Part shown: piece after piece, positions 16,433-24,542 of the stretch | Numbering within the stretch: the stretch's first letter is position 1 | Layout of the letters: every line of letters starts with the position of its first letter | Assembly: GCF_900102465.1 (NCBI RefSeq) | Contig: NZ_FNBW01000007.1 | Coordinates: 1-64,000 of the forward strand | Length of the DNA: 64,000 bases | Direction: 5' to 3' | Source of the DNA: Thalassobaculum litoreum DSM 18839 | Lineage (GTDB): Bacteria > Pseudomonadota > Alphaproteobacteria > Thalassobaculales > Thalassobaculaceae | Notes under the pieces: model-generated | Told to the model about the DNA's origin: nothing | Database searches by the model: none | Seen by the model: the letters and a program-made list of their open reading frames with translations, nothing else | Made by a program: the position numbers and the translations under genes

Positions 16433-18006
16433 ACAAATTGCACATTCGAAGAACCGCCAGACAGCGTGGTTAGGGTTTCGATCCGGGTCCGGGCTCGCAG
16501 GTCGTATTGACCGCGGCCCGGGAGCGGGTGGACCTCAATCCGCTCGAAGACCCGCTGCAGCACCTGACGGGACGCGGCCATATCGGCCGGGTCGCTCCGC
16601 AGGGCTGTGACGAGTTGGTCGACTGCTCGCTGGTATTCCGCGAGCATCTTCGGATGCAGGGACACCACGTTGTCGTCCGGTTGCACCAGTTTAGAATTCA
16701 ACTCGTTGCGCTCCGCCTCGAGAGCCTTCAGCCGTCCTGCCATTGCATCCGAGAAGCCGATCCGAGTCAGCGTGGCCACGGCGTTGTCGATCTCGCGTTC
16801 GACATCCTGGAGGCGCGCGCGTGTGCGGCCTTCGGTTTTCGCCTGCTCCTTCGCCAGCCGTTTCCGCGTGGCGTCGTATTCACGGACAATGGCTGCCAAG
16901 GTGTCCGGCGACTTCAGGTCGCGTTGGACGGTGGCCAGCACGCGGCTAACGGCATCGGCCATGACGACTGTCCGGGTGTTCGAGCACGCGGCGTCACCCT
17001 GCTCACGATTCGTTGAGCAGGCGGAACGCCCCTGATACCGGATCTGATATGTCCCACCGCAGACGCCGCAGCGCAGAAGCCCGGACAGAAGATGCTTCTG
17101 GTTCCGCTGGATCGGACCTGTCTTGTGGTCAAACCGACCCTTCTGTCGCTGCACCGCCTGCCAAAGCGGCTCGTCGATAATCCGCAGGCCAGGCATCTCC
17201 ATCACCACCCACTCGTCGCGCGGGTTCGGGCGAGAGACGCGTCGTCCGGTGTCAGGATCCTTGATCATGCGCACCCGGTTGTAGACCAAGGCGCCGCGAT
17301 AGGCCTCATTCCAGAGAATGCCGGATCCGCGCTCCCTGTTGCCGCTAATGGTCGAAGCCCGCCAATTGCCGCCAGCGGGCGCCGGAACAGCGTCGAGATT
17401 GAGCCCGTGCGCGATCGTCCGCGCCGGCGCTCCTGCTGCGTACTCCGCATAGATGCGCCGAACGATCTCAGCCTCGTCCGGATTGACCGCGCGCAATCCC
17501 TTGACGGGCTCGCCTCTGGCGTCGAGCTCACCGCGCACCACGTCGTACCCATAGGCACGTCCGCCGGGAATATAGCCGGCCACGGCCCGGCCCATCTGAC
17601 CGCGCCTGATCTTCTTTGCAAGGTCGGCCAGGAACAGCGCGTTCATCGTGCCTTTGAGCCCGACGTGCAACTCGCTGATCTCGCCCTCGCCGACTGTGAC
17701 GATCCGGGCTCCGGCGAAGCCGATCCGCTTGTAGAGTGCGGCGATATGCTCTTGGTCTCGCGACAGGCGGTCCAGAGCTTCGGCCAGGACGATGTCGATC
17801 TCTCCGGCCTTCACGGCTTCCAGCATGCGGAGCGCCTGCGGGCGGCTGAGAAGATGGGCGCCGCTGATCGCATAGTCGGCATAGACGGCGGCCTCGGTCC
17901 AGCCTTGACGTTCCAGATAGGATCGACATAGGCGCACCTGGTCGTCGATCGACCGCTCGCTCTGGTGCTCGGACGAATAGCGAGCGTAGACGCCCACCCT
18001 GGTCAT
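16411..18006 (-). CDS. Large serine recombinase (probable prophage integrase)
   Basis: The 531-residue protein has the N-terminal resolvase domain (VGVYARYSSEHQ, catalytic serine S11 or S12; IDIVLAEALDRLSRDQ), a recombinase domain (AYRGALVYNRVRM region), a zinc ribbon (LLRCGVCGG, then ACSTNREQGDAACS), and a coiled-coil stretch (about 390-450) typical of large serine integrases. The last seven or so residues (VGSGGGT) are encoded by the antisense of the tRNA-Met 3' end, tying the enzyme to this attachment site. Its start overlaps the stop of the small gene upstream (ATGA). Confidence 0.9.
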   Translation of the reverse strand: MTRVGVYARYSSEHQSERSIDDQVRLCRSYLERQGWTEAAVYADYAISGAHLLSRPQALRMLEAVKAGEIDIVLAEALDRLSRDQEHIAALYKRIGFAGARIVTVGEGEISELHVGLKGTMNALFLADLAKKIRRGQMGRAVAGYIPGGRAYGYDVVRGELDARGEPVKGLRAVNPDEAEIVRRIYAEYAAGAPARTIAHGLNLDAVPAPAGGNWRASTISGNRERGSGILWNEAYRGALVYNRVRMIKDPDTGRRVSRPNPRDEWVVMEMPGLRIIDEPLWQAVQRQKGRFDHKTGPIQRNQKHLLSGLLRCGVCGGTYQIRYQGRSACSTNREQGDAACSNTRTVVMADAVSRVLATVQRDLKSPDTLAAIVREYDATRKRLAKEQAKTEGRTRARLQDVEREIDNAVATLTRIGFSDAMAGRLKALEAERNELNSKLVQPDDNVVSLHPKMLAEYQRAVDQLVTALRSDPADMAASRQVLQRVFERIEVHPLPGRGQYDLRARTRIETLTTLSGGSSNVQFVGSGGGT

Positions 18007-18146
18007 GATGCGGCCTCCCGCTTGCGCTGCTCTTCAGCATGATGCTGCGCGGCCAGCCGTCGGGCAATGATCTTGCCTATCTCAACCGCGGCCTGCTTCT
18101 CCGTCAGGGGAGGCAGTTCGGGATTAGGATTGTCGGCCGGGCGCAT
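18003..18146 (-). CDS. Small hypothetical protein
   Basis: This 47-residue protein (MRPADNPNPELPPLTEKQAA onward) fills the gap between the deaminase and the recombinase. It starts 3 nt after the deaminase stop and its TGA overlaps the recombinase ATG, so it fits the operon exactly. The tail is helical and basic (AAQHHAEEQRKREAAS). It may assist recombinase expression or act as a small partner; no family is known. Confidence 0.55.
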   Translation of the reverse strand: MRPADNPNPELPPLTEKQAAVEIGKIIARRLAAQHHAEEQRKREAAS

Positions 18147-18149
18147 GGG

Positions 18150-18683
18150 TCAGCGCTCCGTGTTCGCGCTGGCACAACGTTCATGCTGGTCGGGCTCGCA
18201 TCGCGCGTCAAACTCCTGGCCGAGGCGCTGGAGTTCGGCCAGGCCGCTGCGGTCTGCCCGCTCAACACCGACGCCCGTATCACCGAAGAGCTCGGCCGCA
18301 AGCTGGATGTCAGCGGCCCAGCGCTCCTCGTAGCTTCCCGACGATGCGAAGACGACCCGGGCGATACCTGTCTGCACGATCTGCGCAGCGCAGTGGGCGC
18401 ACGGGTGGGCGGTGACGTAGATCGTGCAGCCGAGCAGGTCGCGCTGGGCGAACAGGATGGCGTTGTGCTCGGCGTGGAGGGTGAGGCGGAGCTTCACGTC
18501 CCGGTCGGTCATGCGTGCCCCGTCGTCGGCCAGACCGCGAGGCAGGCCGTTGTAGCCGGTCGACACGATCCGGTGCGCGGGGTCGGCGATCACCGCCCCG
18601 ACCTTGGTGGATGAGTCCTTACTCCAGGACGCGATCAACTGCGCCACGTCCATGAAGCGGAGATCCCACTTGGTGATCGCCAT
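18150..18683 (-). CDS. Deoxycytidylate (dCMP) deaminase
   Basis: This zinc-dependent deaminase would convert dCMP to dUMP for dTTP supply. Zinc and catalytic residues are visible: HAE in LTLHAEHNAI and the PCxxC pair in HPCAHCAAQI. The N-terminus WDLRFMDVAQLIASWSKD and TKVGAVI are typical of the family, as is RIVSTGYNGLPRG. At 177 residues the length is normal for phage and bacterial dCMP deaminases. The C-terminal 35 or so residues are hydrophilic and unconserved. It is part of the leftward early operon. Confidence 0.9.
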   Translation of the reverse strand: MAITKWDLRFMDVAQLIASWSKDSSTKVGAVIADPAHRIVSTGYNGLPRGLADDGARMTDRDVKLRLTLHAEHNAILFAQRDLLGCTIYVTAHPCAHCAAQIVQTGIARVVFASSGSYEERWAADIQLAAELFGDTGVGVERADRSGLAELQRLGQEFDARCEPDQHERCASANTER

Positions 18684-18686
18684 CGC

Positions 18687-19151
18687 TCAACCCTCCACCG
18701 GCGACTGAGTCAGCGCGACAAGGCCGGACTCGTCCATCGCCCGGCGGATCGCAGCGACGACCGGGCCCGCGGCTTCCTTGCTGTAGTGACCGCAGCGCTC
18801 GGCCTGATTGTTGAATGTCCAGGCGATGTGCGCGCGTTCACGGGACAGTTTGTTCGGCTGGCGCATGACGAAGGCATGCAGGCTCGCCTCCACCTCTTCG
18901 GCATCCTCTGACAGCGCGAAGGTGAAGTGGTCGTCCACCACTATGGCCGGCACGTCGGCGGGCGACCATTCGTCCCGGGCGTTGAAGCGGTCGACGGCGC
19001 GGACGGTTATCCAGACCCCGCTGGTCTCCGGACGATCCGAGACACGGTAAGCATCGTAGCCGTGCCGGGTGACGGTCTCGCGGAGCCGCTGAATCATCGC
19101 GGTGTAGGCGGTCAACGACATCTCGCCGAGGGTGGTGCTCTCGCCGGTCAT
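18687..19151 (-). CDS. Hypothetical phage protein
   Basis: This 154-residue acidic, soluble protein lies between the deaminase and the RecT-like gene; its start overlaps the latter's stop by 4 nt (ATGA). A central beta-like stretch (SGVWITVRAVDRF, PAIVVDDHFTFAL) and a helical C-terminus are visible. No family is recognised. Confidence 0.65.
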   Translation of the reverse strand: MTGESTTLGEMSLTAYTAMIQRLRETVTRHGYDAYRVSDRPETSGVWITVRAVDRFNARDEWSPADVPAIVVDDHFTFALSEDAEEVEASLHAFVMRQPNKLSRERAHIAWTFNNQAERCGHYSKEAAGPVVAAIRRAMDESGLVALTQSPVEG

Positions 19152-20272
19152 TGCGCGGGTTCCTTCTTCGCGTCGGCCCGGATCCCGGCGATGACCTTGC
19201 GCTCCTCGGCCGGCACGTCCTCGGCGAAGGCCAGGCGCTCGATCGCCGGGTTCGCGCGCAGGAACTCGGCCCGGCCCGCCGCATCTTTCCCGCCGGTCGA
19301 GAACACCGCCCGCAGCGCCATGGCGTAGGCGCCGTAGTCTGCGGCACCGGTGCTGTCATCGACCGGGATCTTGACGTGCAGCGGGCTGTCCTGGGGGCTG
19401 GCCGCCTGTTGGTCATTGGCCTGGTCGGCCTTCTTGGCCGCCGGCTTGGTCTCGGCTGGTTTCTCCGCCGGTTGGTCGCCGGGGAAGAGGTTTTCCGCCG
19501 GGGCGGCCGCGGCAGATGGCGCGGGCTGCTCCTGCTTCGCTTCTGGTCCTGGCGCCTCAGCCTGGGCCGGCGCCTGTGTCAATGCAGCCGCCGTGGTCTG
19601 CTGGCTGGCGGGAGGCAACGCCAGATCGGCGGCTGTCGTCGACGCGCTAGCCTCTCGAACCGGTTCGGCGTAGTCCTCGACCTCCTCGCGGACGGCCAGT
19701 CCCTTGAGAACGTCGGGGAACTTGTCGCGCAGCGCGAAGGCCCGAGCGCGCATTTGCAGCATGCGCCGGCGGTACTTCTTCCAGATGTCCTTGTCGATCA
19801 AGCCAGCTTCCCTGGCGTCGGCCACCGAGAACGTCTGCTCATGGACGGCGCTCTCGCCGCGGCGCTTGACCCTGCAGATGGCCCGCAGTTTTTCGCCCTC
19901 ACCGTCCCACGTCTCCGTGATCTCTTCGGCCAGACCCGATGCGAGCACCAGGGCCTTGGCAGCATCACCCCAGACCAGAGGGCGACCGTTCACCACCGCG
20001 ATCGACTGCACCGCTTGCATCGGCGGAAGGCCAACCTCGAGTCCATGGAATATCGCCGTCACGATCTGCTCTTCGGTCTTCATGTCCTTCGGCGCGAGGT
20101 TGGACCGGCAAATGAGCTGGGCCATGCGCCAGGCCTGGTCGAGGTCCTGCGGAATGACGGGGGCGATCCGCCCGCCGGTCGCAAGCGGCGCGGGCATGCG
20201 CTGCGGCTGTGCGGCCGGCGCTGGCTCGTGGATGGTGACGGCGGTGGCGGTGGTGTCGGTCGGCTGGCTCAT
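19148..20272 (-). CDS. RecT-like single-strand annealing protein
   Basis: The start at MSQPTDTTATAV is supported by AGGAG just upstream; a frame to 20548 exists but lacks this. The 374-residue protein has a RecT-type core (DLDQAWRMAQLICRSNLAP, GLPPMQAVQSIAVVNGRP, WKKYRRRMLQMRARAFALRD), followed by a long alanine/proline/glutamate-rich linker and a short C-terminal domain. RecT proteins anneal resected strands during phage recombination. The RecE-like nuclease gene at 20767-21723 lies a short way upstream in the same operon and is the expected partner. Confidence 0.8.
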   Translation of the reverse strand: MSQPTDTTATAVTIHEPAPAAQPQRMPAPLATGGRIAPVIPQDLDQAWRMAQLICRSNLAPKDMKTEEQIVTAIFHGLEVGLPPMQAVQSIAVVNGRPLVWGDAAKALVLASGLAEEITETWDGEGEKLRAICRVKRRGESAVHEQTFSVADAREAGLIDKDIWKKYRRRMLQMRARAFALRDKFPDVLKGLAVREEVEDYAEPVREASASTTAADLALPPASQQTTAAALTQAPAQAEAPGPEAKQEQPAPSAAAAPAENLFPGDQPAEKPAETKPAAKKADQANDQQAASPQDSPLHVKIPVDDSTGAADYGAYAMALRAVFSTGGKDAAGRAEFLRANPAIERLAFAEDVPAEERKVIAGIRADAKKEPAQ

Positions 20273-20481
20273 AGATTCTGCTCCTGGTTCGGCTCGGCGA
20301 GCCGGATTTGGCGAATGCGATGCTGAAGAAGCCTGAACTGCATGGAGGCGACGACGCTTGGATGCTTTGGGCGCGGGCCGAAGATGTAGAACCACCGGCC
20401 CGCATCGATCTGGCGGGCCAAGTCGCTCATGCTGCGGATTCGCCTCCCCGGCCGAAACTTGTTGGCGCGCGCTGCCATCAT
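20269..20481 (-). CDS. Small basic hypothetical protein
   Basis: This 70-residue, arginine-rich protein (KFRPGRRIRSMSDLARQI) overlaps the RecT-like start by 4 nt (ATGA), indicating coupled translation. An internal RWFYIFGPRPKH segment is aromatic. No family is known; it could be a small nucleic-acid-binding accessory of the recombination pair. Confidence 0.5.
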   Translation of the reverse strand: MMAARANKFRPGRRIRSMSDLARQIDAGRWFYIFGPRPKHPSVVASMQFRLLQHRIRQIRLAEPNQEQNL

Positions 20482-20490
20482 CGGATCCGC

Positions 20491-20757
20491 TCACGTCAGA
20501 TTGTGGGCGGCGATGTCGGGCATGCCGGCGCGCTTGGCGGCGCACCACTGCTCGATGACGTGGAGGGCCTCGTCTCGGTCGAGGTTGCCGCCATAGTTCA
20601 TGCGGCCCTCGGTGTAGACGAAGATGGAGAACGCGACCCGGGTGCCGGCGATCTTCTCCAGTCTCTCGTCGAGTTCCTTCATCACGTCCTGAAGCTCGCG
20701 CGACACGCGCGCCATAGGGCTCTGGTCGGCATATGGCAGACTTCGGGTGTCAGGCAT
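20491..20757 (-). CDS. Hypothetical phage protein
   Basis: This 88-residue soluble protein has a helical centre (SRELQDVMKELDERLEKIAG), a short beta stretch (RVAFSIFVYTEG) and a helical tail. It lies 9 bp after the nuclease gene and 9 bp before the next gene in the leftward operon. Unknown function. Confidence 0.6.
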   Translation of the reverse strand: MPDTRSLPYADQSPMARVSRELQDVMKELDERLEKIAGTRVAFSIFVYTEGRMNYGGNLDRDEALHVIEQWCAAKRAGMPDIAAHNLT

Positions 20758-20766
20758 GATCGCCTC

Positions 20767-21723
20767 CTATCGATCGAGTGGCGCCTGGTGGCGAACGGCC
20801 GCCTGGCGCAAGAAGTCGGTGGAGAAGGCGGCGGCCTCGTGCTCGGCCTCGCGCCGGCGCCGGGCCCAGAAGGGCAGCCCGACGCGGGAGACCTCGTCCT
20901 CGCCGGCGGCCGGCCACTGACCGTCGCGCCGCCACTTCTTGAACGCGCCCGACGGCGGCCACACGCCGGTCTGCTCGCACATGGCGAACACGGCCCGGGC
21001 CCAGTTGAGCTCGATCCGGCCCCAGCCCAGGTCTTCTGGGTCGATCTCGACTATCTCGACCTCGAAGGGCGGATCCTTCTCCTGGAACACGATCAGGTAT
21101 CGCGGGTCATCGTGGAGCCCGCAGGCCTTGATGCCCTCGATGTAGTGGGCGGCGCGGACGTGGTAGCGATAGCGCTCGATCGCCCGGTCCAGGTCCTCAG
21201 CGCGCAGCGAGACCGTGGTCTTATAGTCGGCGAAGAACTGGTAGCCGGCCGGCGGCTGCCAATCGAGCCGGCAGCGGCAGCGCAGGCCCGTGGCTGGGTT
21301 GTCCCAGACCAGCGTGACCTCCGGTGTGCCGCCGTGGTTGAACGGCGCCATGGCGAATGGGTGAGCCTCCATGGCCTCCTTCATCCGCGCGACCTGCCGG
21401 AGCGGCCCGTCCAGAACCAGGTCGCTGCCGGTGGTCATGTGGAGCTTCTTGGTGTTGGGCGACCGCGGCTCGTGATACGGCAGCTCGATCTTCCGGGGCT
21501 TCCGCACCTCGTGCTCGACGGCCTTGCGCTCGATGATGATCCGGTGGGCCAGCCGGCCGAACTCCAACGCCTGAGTCCGCTTGCCGCCCTTGTTCCGCCG
21601 GGCCAGGAACTTCGCCGGCGACATGCCGGACAGCAGGTCGATCGCGTCCGACGCGGAGAAGGCCGGATCCTTGAAGTAGAAGGCCTCGCTGAGGTTGGCG
21701 TGCACGCCGGGGATAAGCGCCAT
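20767..21723 (-). CDS. PD-(D/E)XK exonuclease, RecE-like
   Basis: This 318-residue protein has the motifs of the RecE/exodeoxyribonuclease VIII-like family: a helical N-terminus with SPAKFLARRN and ALEFGRLAHRII, a glutamate in TPEVTLVW, and the catalytic RCRLDW...FADYKTT pair (D and D-x-K). It would resect double-stranded ends 5' to 3' for the RecT-like protein. Length fits phage single-domain nucleases rather than full-length RecE. Confidence 0.8.
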   Translation of the reverse strand: MALIPGVHANLSEAFYFKDPAFSASDAIDLLSGMSPAKFLARRNKGGKRTQALEFGRLAHRIIIERKAVEHEVRKPRKIELPYHEPRSPNTKKLHMTTGSDLVLDGPLRQVARMKEAMEAHPFAMAPFNHGGTPEVTLVWDNPATGLRCRCRLDWQPPAGYQFFADYKTTVSLRAEDLDRAIERYRYHVRAAHYIEGIKACGLHDDPRYLIVFQEKDPPFEVEIVEIDPEDLGWGRIELNWARAVFAMCEQTGVWPPSGAFKKWRRDGQWPAAGEDEVSRVGLPFWARRRREAEHEAAAFSTDFLRQAAVRHQAPLDR

Positions 21724-21726
21724 GGG

Positions 21727-21912
21727 TCAGCCCTCCCGCCGCAGGACGCGCAGCGCGACGTAGGCGAGCGCGACCAGCAGGATCAGGGCGCAGGCGCCAT
21801 GGAACCAAACCGGCACCAGCATCTGCGGCAGCACGGAGCGGATCAGACCGCCCAGCACGCTCGCCCAGACGGCCGCCGCCGCGATGCAGAGAACGATCAT
21901 GACGTCCCTCAT
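21727..21912 (-). CDS. Small membrane protein
   Basis: This 61-residue protein has two predicted membrane helices (MIVLCIAAAAVWASVLGGLI and FHGACALILLVALAYVALRV) and a positively charged C-terminus (LRREG). It overlaps the DUF5131 start region by 4 nt and precedes the nuclease gene by 3 nt. A holin-like role is conceivable, but its place in the early operon argues for an accessory function. Confidence 0.55.
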   Translation of the reverse strand: MRDVMIVLCIAAAAVWASVLGGLIRSVLPQMLVPVWFHGACALILLVALAYVALRVLRREG

Positions 21913-23150
21913 GCCGCACCATCCACACCGGAGCCGACCGGGTACTGGTCCCAGGTGGCGCCGTCGAGTTGCCGGCCGGCGGCCTTCTTGCCGACCTCGC
22001 AGAAGGTCTGCCAGTCGTCATTGCTTGGGTCCGCGCCTAGCCGGAATACTTCGCTGGACCGGTAAACCTTCTCGCCGACACGGTTCATCGCTATGGTCGT
22101 GACGTCGTCGGGGTGGCTGGCCGGGTCGTGCTCGAGCGCGCTGTGCCATGTACCCCACTGCTTGAAGTGGAACGGCACGCCGGCGGCCACGCACTGGTCA
22201 CGAAGAGAGCGAGCCCAAACCGGGTGCATCGGGCGGGCGTCCCGGCCGCTCTCACCCCCGACAACAACCCATTCGATGCTCGGCAATTCCCCCGGGATCC
22301 TCGTGGAAGTGTTCATGCTGCACTCTGATGGCGAGCGCGCGAGGTAGTCGCCGCGCGTCACAAGGCCGCGCAGTGCGTCGATCCATGGCTTTCCGGTGGG
22401 GTTGTATTCGCGCAGATTCGTGAAATCCACCGGTCCCAGGAGCGGCTCGGCGCTGACCCATCGAACAGCGGCCGGCGTGTCGAGCAGCAGCGGCACGCGC
22501 TCGTCGGCACGGGCCTGATCCTCGACGCTCACGCCGAGCCAGACGTTCGGTAGAGGCCACTGCCATTGCATCGCCTTGCAGTTGCCGTCGTCGGTCCAGA
22601 GGTGGTCCTTCTCGGGATCGGCTAAGCCGAACCGGCGCAGGAACAGTTCGCACTCGGCCTCGACTTTCACCCTGCGGCCGGTCTCTCCGCCGGCCGGGAT
22701 ATCGAGGGATGTCCCATCGGGGAACTTGAGTGTTTGAGGAAGGGTGCCCTGCCATTTCTCCTCGAACCACGCGCGCATGCGGCCCGGTCGCTTCGTAAGC
22801 ACCTGGAAGGTGTGCTGCGGGCACAGCGCCATGACGGCGAACACTTGGTCGATCCATTCGTCGGGAACCGCCTCGTGGAACAGATCGCCATGGGCGCACA
22901 CGAAGATCCGCTTCGGCTTGCGCCACCGGATGGGCTGGTCGAGCCAACCCTCGTTGAAGCGAACCTCGCCGCTCCAGACCGGCCCGGCTTTCGTGTCCAT
23001 GGTCAGGCCCTGCCGGGATGGGTGATGCTGCAGCCGGGTGCCGGCCAGCTTCATGGCGTAGCAGTTCGTGCAGCCGGGGGAGACGACGCTGCACCCGGTG
23101 ATCGGATTCCACGTCGCGTCGGTCCACTCGATGTGGGTGCCGTCAGCCAT
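21909..23150 (-). CDS. DUF5131 (phage Gp37/Gp68-like) protein
   Basis: The start MADGTHIEWTDATWNPITGC is typical of the family, and GGAGAA lies upstream. The cysteines in GCSVVSPGCTNCYAMK resemble a radical-SAM cluster site, and later segments (FQVLTKRPGRM, PLPNVWLGVSVED, IEWVVVGGESG) match DUF5131. These proteins are common in phages and plasmids; the substrate is unknown. At 413 residues it is longer than the usual 250 or so because of an insertion around residues 120-180. Confidence 0.85.
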   Translation of the reverse strand: MADGTHIEWTDATWNPITGCSVVSPGCTNCYAMKLAGTRLQHHPSRQGLTMDTKAGPVWSGEVRFNEGWLDQPIRWRKPKRIFVCAHGDLFHEAVPDEWIDQVFAVMALCPQHTFQVLTKRPGRMRAWFEEKWQGTLPQTLKFPDGTSLDIPAGGETGRRVKVEAECELFLRRFGLADPEKDHLWTDDGNCKAMQWQWPLPNVWLGVSVEDQARADERVPLLLDTPAAVRWVSAEPLLGPVDFTNLREYNPTGKPWIDALRGLVTRGDYLARSPSECSMNTSTRIPGELPSIEWVVVGGESGRDARPMHPVWARSLRDQCVAAGVPFHFKQWGTWHSALEHDPASHPDDVTTIAMNRVGEKVYRSSEVFRLGADPSNDDWQTFCEVGKKAAGRQLDGATWDQYPVGSGVDGAA

Positions 23151-23151
23151 G

Positions 23152-23466
23152 CTATTCTCCGTCGTCGGAGTTGATATGCGGACGCCCGCTCGCGTCGATC
23201 TCCACCGGCACGCTGAACCACAGGCGCCGGCCGAGCCGGTTCGCCGGGAAGCCGAAAGCCCGGCGCGTACGGCGCGCGGCTCGAGCAACGATCGGATCGC
23301 TGTGGCAGGCCAAGCCCCACAGGATGTTGTTGCAGACCTGGGTCTTCCAGCGGCTCGGCATCTCTACTGCCTCGGCGCCGCCCAGGATCGCGCGGATCTC
23401 CAGCAGCGTGGCGAGCGCGGCGTCTTGCCGGAGCTCGGCCCTGTCGAGGCTCTCGACGGCGCTCAT
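23152..23466 (-). CDS. Hypothetical phage protein
   Basis: The chosen start (MSAVESLDRAELRQD) overlaps the previous stop by 4 nt; a longer frame extends to 23643 with implausible content. The 104-residue protein is helical at the N-terminus, with FGFPANRLGRRLWFSV and IDASGRPHINSDDGE at the end. No family recognised. Confidence 0.6.
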   Translation of the reverse strand: MSAVESLDRAELRQDAALATLLEIRAILGGAEAVEMPSRWKTQVCNNILWGLACHSDPIVARAARRTRRAFGFPANRLGRRLWFSVPVEIDASGRPHINSDDGE

Positions 23467-23567
23467 CCGGCCAGCACCAGGATCATGGCAGCCCAGAAGG
23501 CCGCGCTGACCAGCGTGACGCCGACGACCTGCCGCAGCGGAGGGAGTGAGCGAACGGCGCGCATCAT
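23463..23567 (-). CDS. Tiny single-pass membrane protein
   Basis: This 34-residue frame has one membrane helix (VVGVTLVSAAFWAAMILVLA) after a short basic head (RAVRSLPPLRQ). It overlaps both neighbours by 4 nt (ATGA), which is strong positional support for such a short gene. Confidence 0.5.
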   Translation of the reverse strand: MMRAVRSLPPLRQVVGVTLVSAAFWAAMILVLAG

Positions 23568-24004
23568 GCCACCATCCGCTGGTCGAACGGCGCAGTCTCG
23601 AGCACCACTCGGAAGCCCTTCTTGCGCACGCCCACCAGGGCACTGCCGAAGGTGAAGCGGGACGCCGTCACCCAAAGCGGCGTGTCCGGGCCGGCGATGA
23701 ACCAGTCGCCATCGGCACGGGCGAACCGCTGGCCCAGCGCCCCCTCCAGGGTCAGGCGCACGTTCCGCGCCAAGGTCTGTGCCGGTGTCGACCCAAAGGC
23801 GAGATCACCGGACAGCGGCTCGAAGGCGCTCAGGCCCCGCGGGAAGCCGCCGTGGTCAAACACCACCGGCCAACTCTGCACCGCTTCGTCAGCCAGTGCC
23901 GCCATCAGCTTGTCGATGGTCAGCATCTTGCGGGCGCGCATTGCCCGCGCCGGTTCGGAGATAGGCACCAACCCGTCGGTGCGCAGTTCGGACGCGTTCA
24001 GCAT
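23564..24004 (-). CDS. Hypothetical phage protein
   Basis: The start at MLNASELRTDGLVPISEPAR is supported by GGAGG a few bases upstream. The 146-residue protein is soluble, mixed alpha/beta, with no known motif. It is the first gene after the operator region at 24144-24190 and so probably heads the leftward early operon. Confidence 0.65.
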   Translation of the reverse strand: MLNASELRTDGLVPISEPARAMRARKMLTIDKLMAALADEAVQSWPVVFDHGGFPRGLSAFEPLSGDLAFGSTPAQTLARNVRLTLEGALGQRFARADGDWFIAGPDTPLWVTASRFTFGSALVGVRKKGFRVVLETAPFDQRMVA

Positions 24005-24036
24005 CGCGATCCTCCAAGAGGCGCCCGGAAGTGGGT

Positions 24037-24136
24037 GGGGTGTTCGAAGCCCCACCCGCGTCAATCCGGTGTTCGTCCTCTAGAAAGGTCCGCACTCCCT
24101 GCGGAGGGATCACCGGTTCGATCCAGGTGATGCCCC
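24037..24136 (+). other. tRNA-like remnant (degenerate, type-II shape)
   Basis: GGGGTGT (24037-24043) can pair with ATGCCCC near the 3' end using wobbles. A CTCC/GGAG stem resembles a long variable arm, and GGTTCGATCC is a canonical T-loop signature. But the T-stem has a mismatch, the anticodon arm is only 3 bp and no normal D arm is visible. The GGGTGGGG/CCCCACCC hairpin at 24033-24057 overlaps it. It may be a decayed phage tRNA or a leader structure of the leftward operon. Confidence 0.25.
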
Positions 24137-24143
24137 AATAATA

Positions 24144-24158
24144 TTCACACTATGTGAA
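24144..24158. promoter_or_regulatory. Repressor operator, TTCACA-CTA-TGTGAA
   Basis: Perfect 6-bp arms flank a 3-bp centre. The 13-bp core (TCACACTATGTGA) is identical to the site at 26381-26393, next to the Cro/CI-type repressor gene. It lies upstream of the leftward operon. Confidence 0.7.
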
Positions 24159-24170
24159 AAGTCAAAGCTT

Positions 24171-24416
24171 TTATGTCACATCATGTGACAATAGATTTTC
24201 AATAGCCGCATCCAGAAGGCGGATATCGGACCGGCCCTCGGGTCCATCGGCCTCAAGCGTGGGCGCAACGCGGGCGCGGAGGCATCTGAGTTGAGCGAGG
24301 GGGGCTCCTGGATCCGATCGGGCGATCAGCGCCTCAATGTTCTCTGCGCTGGCGTCGGCAACGATGGAGGTGATGCGTGGATCAGCTTCAGAGGCGGAGT
24401 CGAAATCACATGGCAT
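24171..24416 (-). CDS. Small acidic hypothetical protein
   Basis: This 81-residue acidic, helical protein (ARVAPTLEADGPEGRSDIRL) ends inside an operator. Its ribosome site is weak (AAAAGGG, 9-10 nt from the ATG). It may be expressed from the AT-rich stretch near 24480-24520, separately from the rest of the leftward operon. Confidence 0.5.
   Translation of the reverse strand: MPCDFDSASEADPRITSIVADASAENIEALIARSDPGAPLAQLRCLRARVAPTLEADGPEGRSDIRLLDAAIENLLSHDVT
24174..24190. promoter_or_regulatory. Repressor operator, TGTCACA-TCA-TGTGACA
   Basis: Perfect 7-bp arms around a 3-bp centre, 15 bp from the previous site. The pair would allow cooperative binding of two repressor dimers. It overlaps the last codons of the 24171-24416 gene. 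Confidence 0.7.
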
Positions 24417-24542
24417 GGCTCAGGCCCTTTTCTCGCTCCAACCACCTCAGTCGCGTTAGAGTTGCAGCGGGTTGCACGCTTGTCAACGCAATTGAGTAAA
24501 ACTATATCTATCGCCAATGGTTAGGTGAGATGGAGTGCGTGC

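Noticed and set aside
20308-22065. Plus-strand frame of 585 codons opposite the RecT/RecE-like operon
   Set aside because: The minus strand carries recognisable nuclease and annealing proteins with overlaps and ribosome sites; this frame has none.
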